DNA from: Ignelater luminosus
Lineage: Eukaryota > Arthropoda > Insecta > Coleoptera > Elateridae
NCBI GenBank assembly: GCA_011009095.1
Contig: VTPC01090579.1
Span: 38,015 to 102,014 of the forward strand
Direction: 5' to 3'
Length of the DNA stretch: 64,000 nucleotides
The notes under the pieces were generated by a model. The model saw nothing but the letters and a program-made list of their open reading frames with translations, searched no databases and had not been told where the DNA came from. The translations under genes and the position numbers were made by a program. How positions within the stretch are numbered: the stretch's first letter is position 1; the number at the start of each line of letters is the position of its first letter. This document shows, in pieces, positions 61,553 through 64,000 of this stretch.

Positions 61553-63310
61553 GGATGTAATCCAGTAATTAATCTGAGGAATACGAAACAACTTATACAT
61601 ACTCGAGAAGCTTAAACCAAACGATAAACTTTTTATTAATAACAAAATAAAGGACAGTTTTTATTTAAAAAAATAAAAAATAGCTTTGTATCTTTAAAAG
61701 GGTGAACTTTGATAAAAATGTAAGTAAAGTATCACAGAAACCGTTAAATAAACCGAGAAACTTCTTTCTGTGACCTTTTGTATTATTTTAAAAATTAACG
61801 GAGTTACGGCCAATTGTTGAAATTAGTAAAAGAAACTAAACTGTAGGCTGTAACTGGAAAAAACTGTTTCTTATTTCAGCAGTAAATTTGTGCTAGAAAG
61901 TTAGGTTAATCAGGTGCAATCACTGCAGGCTCGACTAGAAGGGGGGAGAGTCGGTAAAAATTACCGGGACCCGGTTTTTTTTTTAATATTCAGGATAACT
62001 TAAAAAACTAGCAAAATTAAGATTTCATTTTCTGGATTTTCCTCTTGCAATAACTTTGGTGAACATTGTAAAATGAATGAATTTCGAAGAAAACTTGCCT
62101 ACAGTCCTACAATACAGATTTGGGAATTCCGGAATTTATTACCTGTCTATAATTCTAACGTCTTTACCTTCTTTAAGCCGATACCTAAAAAAGTGTGTTG
62201 TTTACTGTAAGAACTTTACTTGGATTAGAACTTGTTGTAAATTATCCCCTAAAGCATGTTCAGCTAAGTATCTCAACTTGTCTTTTCTTTCCTTCTTATC
62301 ATGTATAATTCCGGTAGAAGATAGCCCTCTATCTTTTTTTATTTAATTTTAATAAAGCCATGGCAATTTATCTGCAAAAGGCCAAATGACCTAATTTGCT
62401 GATATGCATTTTATGAATTTGCAAAGCGTTTCGGACCGCTAAATCGATTGAATTTGTAATAAGTGTACTTAGTCAACTTTGAAATTAGTTGCTATATTTC
62501 GTCTTACTTTAACGCAGATTCAAGAGACGGATTGTAATTGCTATTTCCCTTCAGAAAAGTGGAAGTTCTAATATTTTAAAATCTTTCATAAAATAAAATA
62601 CATACGCTTTTCTGTTAACCGAAGTTTTATGAATTGCTGTCGTTCATTTGCACCCTCAAAATAATATAAAAGTTTATTACGGTCTGATACAAATGCACCG
62701 ACGAAAGGATTGTACAGTCAATTCATAAAGTAATGTCGCAAAATGTTTTAGATTTTACTGTTTAACTTCTCATTTAATGGCAAATTCTGCATTTCATAGA
62801 TAGTAATCGATTAACTAAGACTAATTTATTAAGTCTGTATGGATTGCAAACATTGTCATTAATTTAGAAATTAAGTACCAGAATGTAAATCATTTTGCGA
62901 TATTGCTTTATGGGTTGACTGTACGTGTTTACCCGAGACGTTGATTGTGGGAATCTCACCATAAAATAACTTGTATGTAGGGACAACTTTAAATTTATTA
63001 CTATCGTAAAAATAAAAAATATTTTAGCGAAGATCTTACAGTGCAGTGCAGTCCTATAGTTGGTCAGAAAAATCTTGTGAAGGTGTTCTGAACTAAAATG
63101 TATTACATATTATAGTTTATGGTAATTATTGATTAGTTGATAAAACATTTACGAAGACTGAAATTTTCCTGGCTATTTACTACTTTATCTATTAGCTACA
63201 GTAAAATGAGGTCTTAGACATAAAATAAAAAAGGTAGGTGGCAGCAATACCGTTATTATTCTAGGAATAAGTTCAGATCCAGTCCGTATTTTCGTTTTAA
63301 TTTCTAGATA
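61553..63310. other. Intergenic AT-rich stretch
   Basis: No gene recognised. GGGGAGAGTCG at 61943-61953 exactly repeats the left end of the pogo-like element (58875-58885) in the same orientation and is followed by another ACCGG motif. Confidence 0.45.
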
Positions 63311-63316
63311 GCGTCT

Positions 63317-64000
63317 TTGTCCCTTTGCATTTCTTACAATGAATTATCATCACAAATTTGGTACACAAAAACGGAAAGAACAAAAAGACAGAGAGAAAAA
63401 GCTGCTGTAGGAAAAAGAACTCTTGAAAGTAGGGATTTACAACTTTCTTGTGTCCTCAGTTACCGGAAGCTGAAAAACTCACAGCTGAAGTTGAGGTAAC
63501 ACCATCTGAAAACAATGAAAACTCAGAAGTGATTAAAAATGATGGTAATAAAAGGGTTCCCAGTAATACGGAATTACTGTCTTCTCTGGTTCCCATTCAT
63601 CTGAAGTTAGCAAATTCATAACTAAAAGTGAAAATACTTCACCCGACAGCAGTGAGAATTCAAAAGTAACTGAGAATTACCCTAAAAATGAAAATATTTC
63701 CAGTAATGCAACGGATTCTTCCAGTAATGTACCGTCTTCGGGCACTCAATCTACTTTCACAAACGAAATTGGGTTGGGTAATGATAAGAACTTGTTAAAT
63801 CTTGATATTGGTCTTTTAGGATCCAAATTCACAACACCAGAAATAGAAGATGCTATTCGACAAGATCCAGAACAATACCCAAAAAATTTTCCAAGAGGTA
63901 AAGATAGAAATAAATTTTCTGTTTATATGAAATGTACAATTAAAGAATGATGAAGTAATTCTCCGAGAATGGCTAGTATGGAATAAGGCGAAACAAGCTT
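63317..64000 (+). pseudogene. hAT/ZMYM-type TTF-finger protein relic, runs off the right edge
   Basis: The N-terminal basic motif KRKEQKDREKKAA (63370-63410) is followed by a Ser/Asn-rich acidic linker (63590-63790), then LNLDIGLL, FTTPEIEDAIRQDPEQYP, NFPRGKDRNKF (63800-63915) and REWLVWNKAKQA at the edge (63967-64000). This is the start of the TTF-type zinc finger of ZMYM1-like hAT-derived proteins, where a Cys pair would follow just outside the window. Frameshifts near 63430-63620 and 63945 suggest a relic. Confidence 0.65.

Noticed and set aside
62077..62346. 89-codon plus-strand open frame with hydrophobic stretches
   Set aside because: No splice context, motif or family resemblance; composition typical of AT-rich intergenic chance frames.

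Overview
This is AT-rich, intron-rich insect nuclear DNA. Two protein genes look intact, and the rest is mostly decayed transposable elements. An insect is indicated by a Tret1-like sugar transporter, a four-cysteine (C-minus) odorant-binding protein, and the mix of piggyBac, rosa-like mariner, pogo/Tigger, BEL/Pao and several non-LTR elements. C-minus OBPs are common in beetles, so Coleoptera is a reasonable but unproven guess. A 400-base run of N lies at 11321-11720.

The backbone is one plus-strand gene for a 568-residue facilitated trehalose/sugar transporter. Its ten coding exons run from 14290 to 50171, and every splice phase fits. Exons 1 and 2 (14.2-14.5 kb; exon 2 is only 21 nt) and exon 3 (38.5 kb) encode the cytoplasmic N terminus. 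Seven compact exons at 47.9-50.2 kb encode the membrane core. Introns 2 (23.9 kb) and 3 (9.3 kb) hold many of the mobile elements. Just downstream, convergent on the minus strand, is a two-exon OBP gene (51380-51864).

Region by region: 0.3-1.8 kb, pogo/Tigger relic (minus). 2.5-7.2 kb, a coding relic of an uncharacterised S-D-N-C-x-G-Q-N family (copy 1, plus), split by a small inverted-repeat element and a 2.5-kb LINE. 9.1-13.7 kb, BEL/Pao relic (minus) interrupted by a zinc-knuckle LINE. 16.8-18.1 kb, mariner relic. 18.6-20.7 kb, LINE. 25-27 kb, GC-rich block of unknown origin. 30.8-32.9 kb, S-D-N-C copy 2 (minus) with likely introns. 33.7-35.2 kb, foldback element. 35.8-36.4 kb, mariner relic. 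39-40.2 kb, LINE. 41.4-42.9 kb, pogo relic. 43.5-44.2 kb, hAT-like short element. 44.7-46.6 kb, LINE. 52.6-53.1 kb, Jockey/CR1-type LINE fragment. 53.5-57.5 kb, a rosa-like mariner carrying both a complete piggyBac-like element and a 337-bp MITE. 58.9-61.6 kb, a pogo-like element encoding a PHD finger. 63.3 kb to the right edge, a hAT/ZMYM-type TTF-finger relic.

The best candidate for an undescribed system is the S-D-N-C-x-G-Q-N family. Two diverged copies sit in this window, and both keep acidic residues spaced like an RNase H-fold DDE/D transposase. No CRISPR array, operon or rRNA/tRNA gene was seen.
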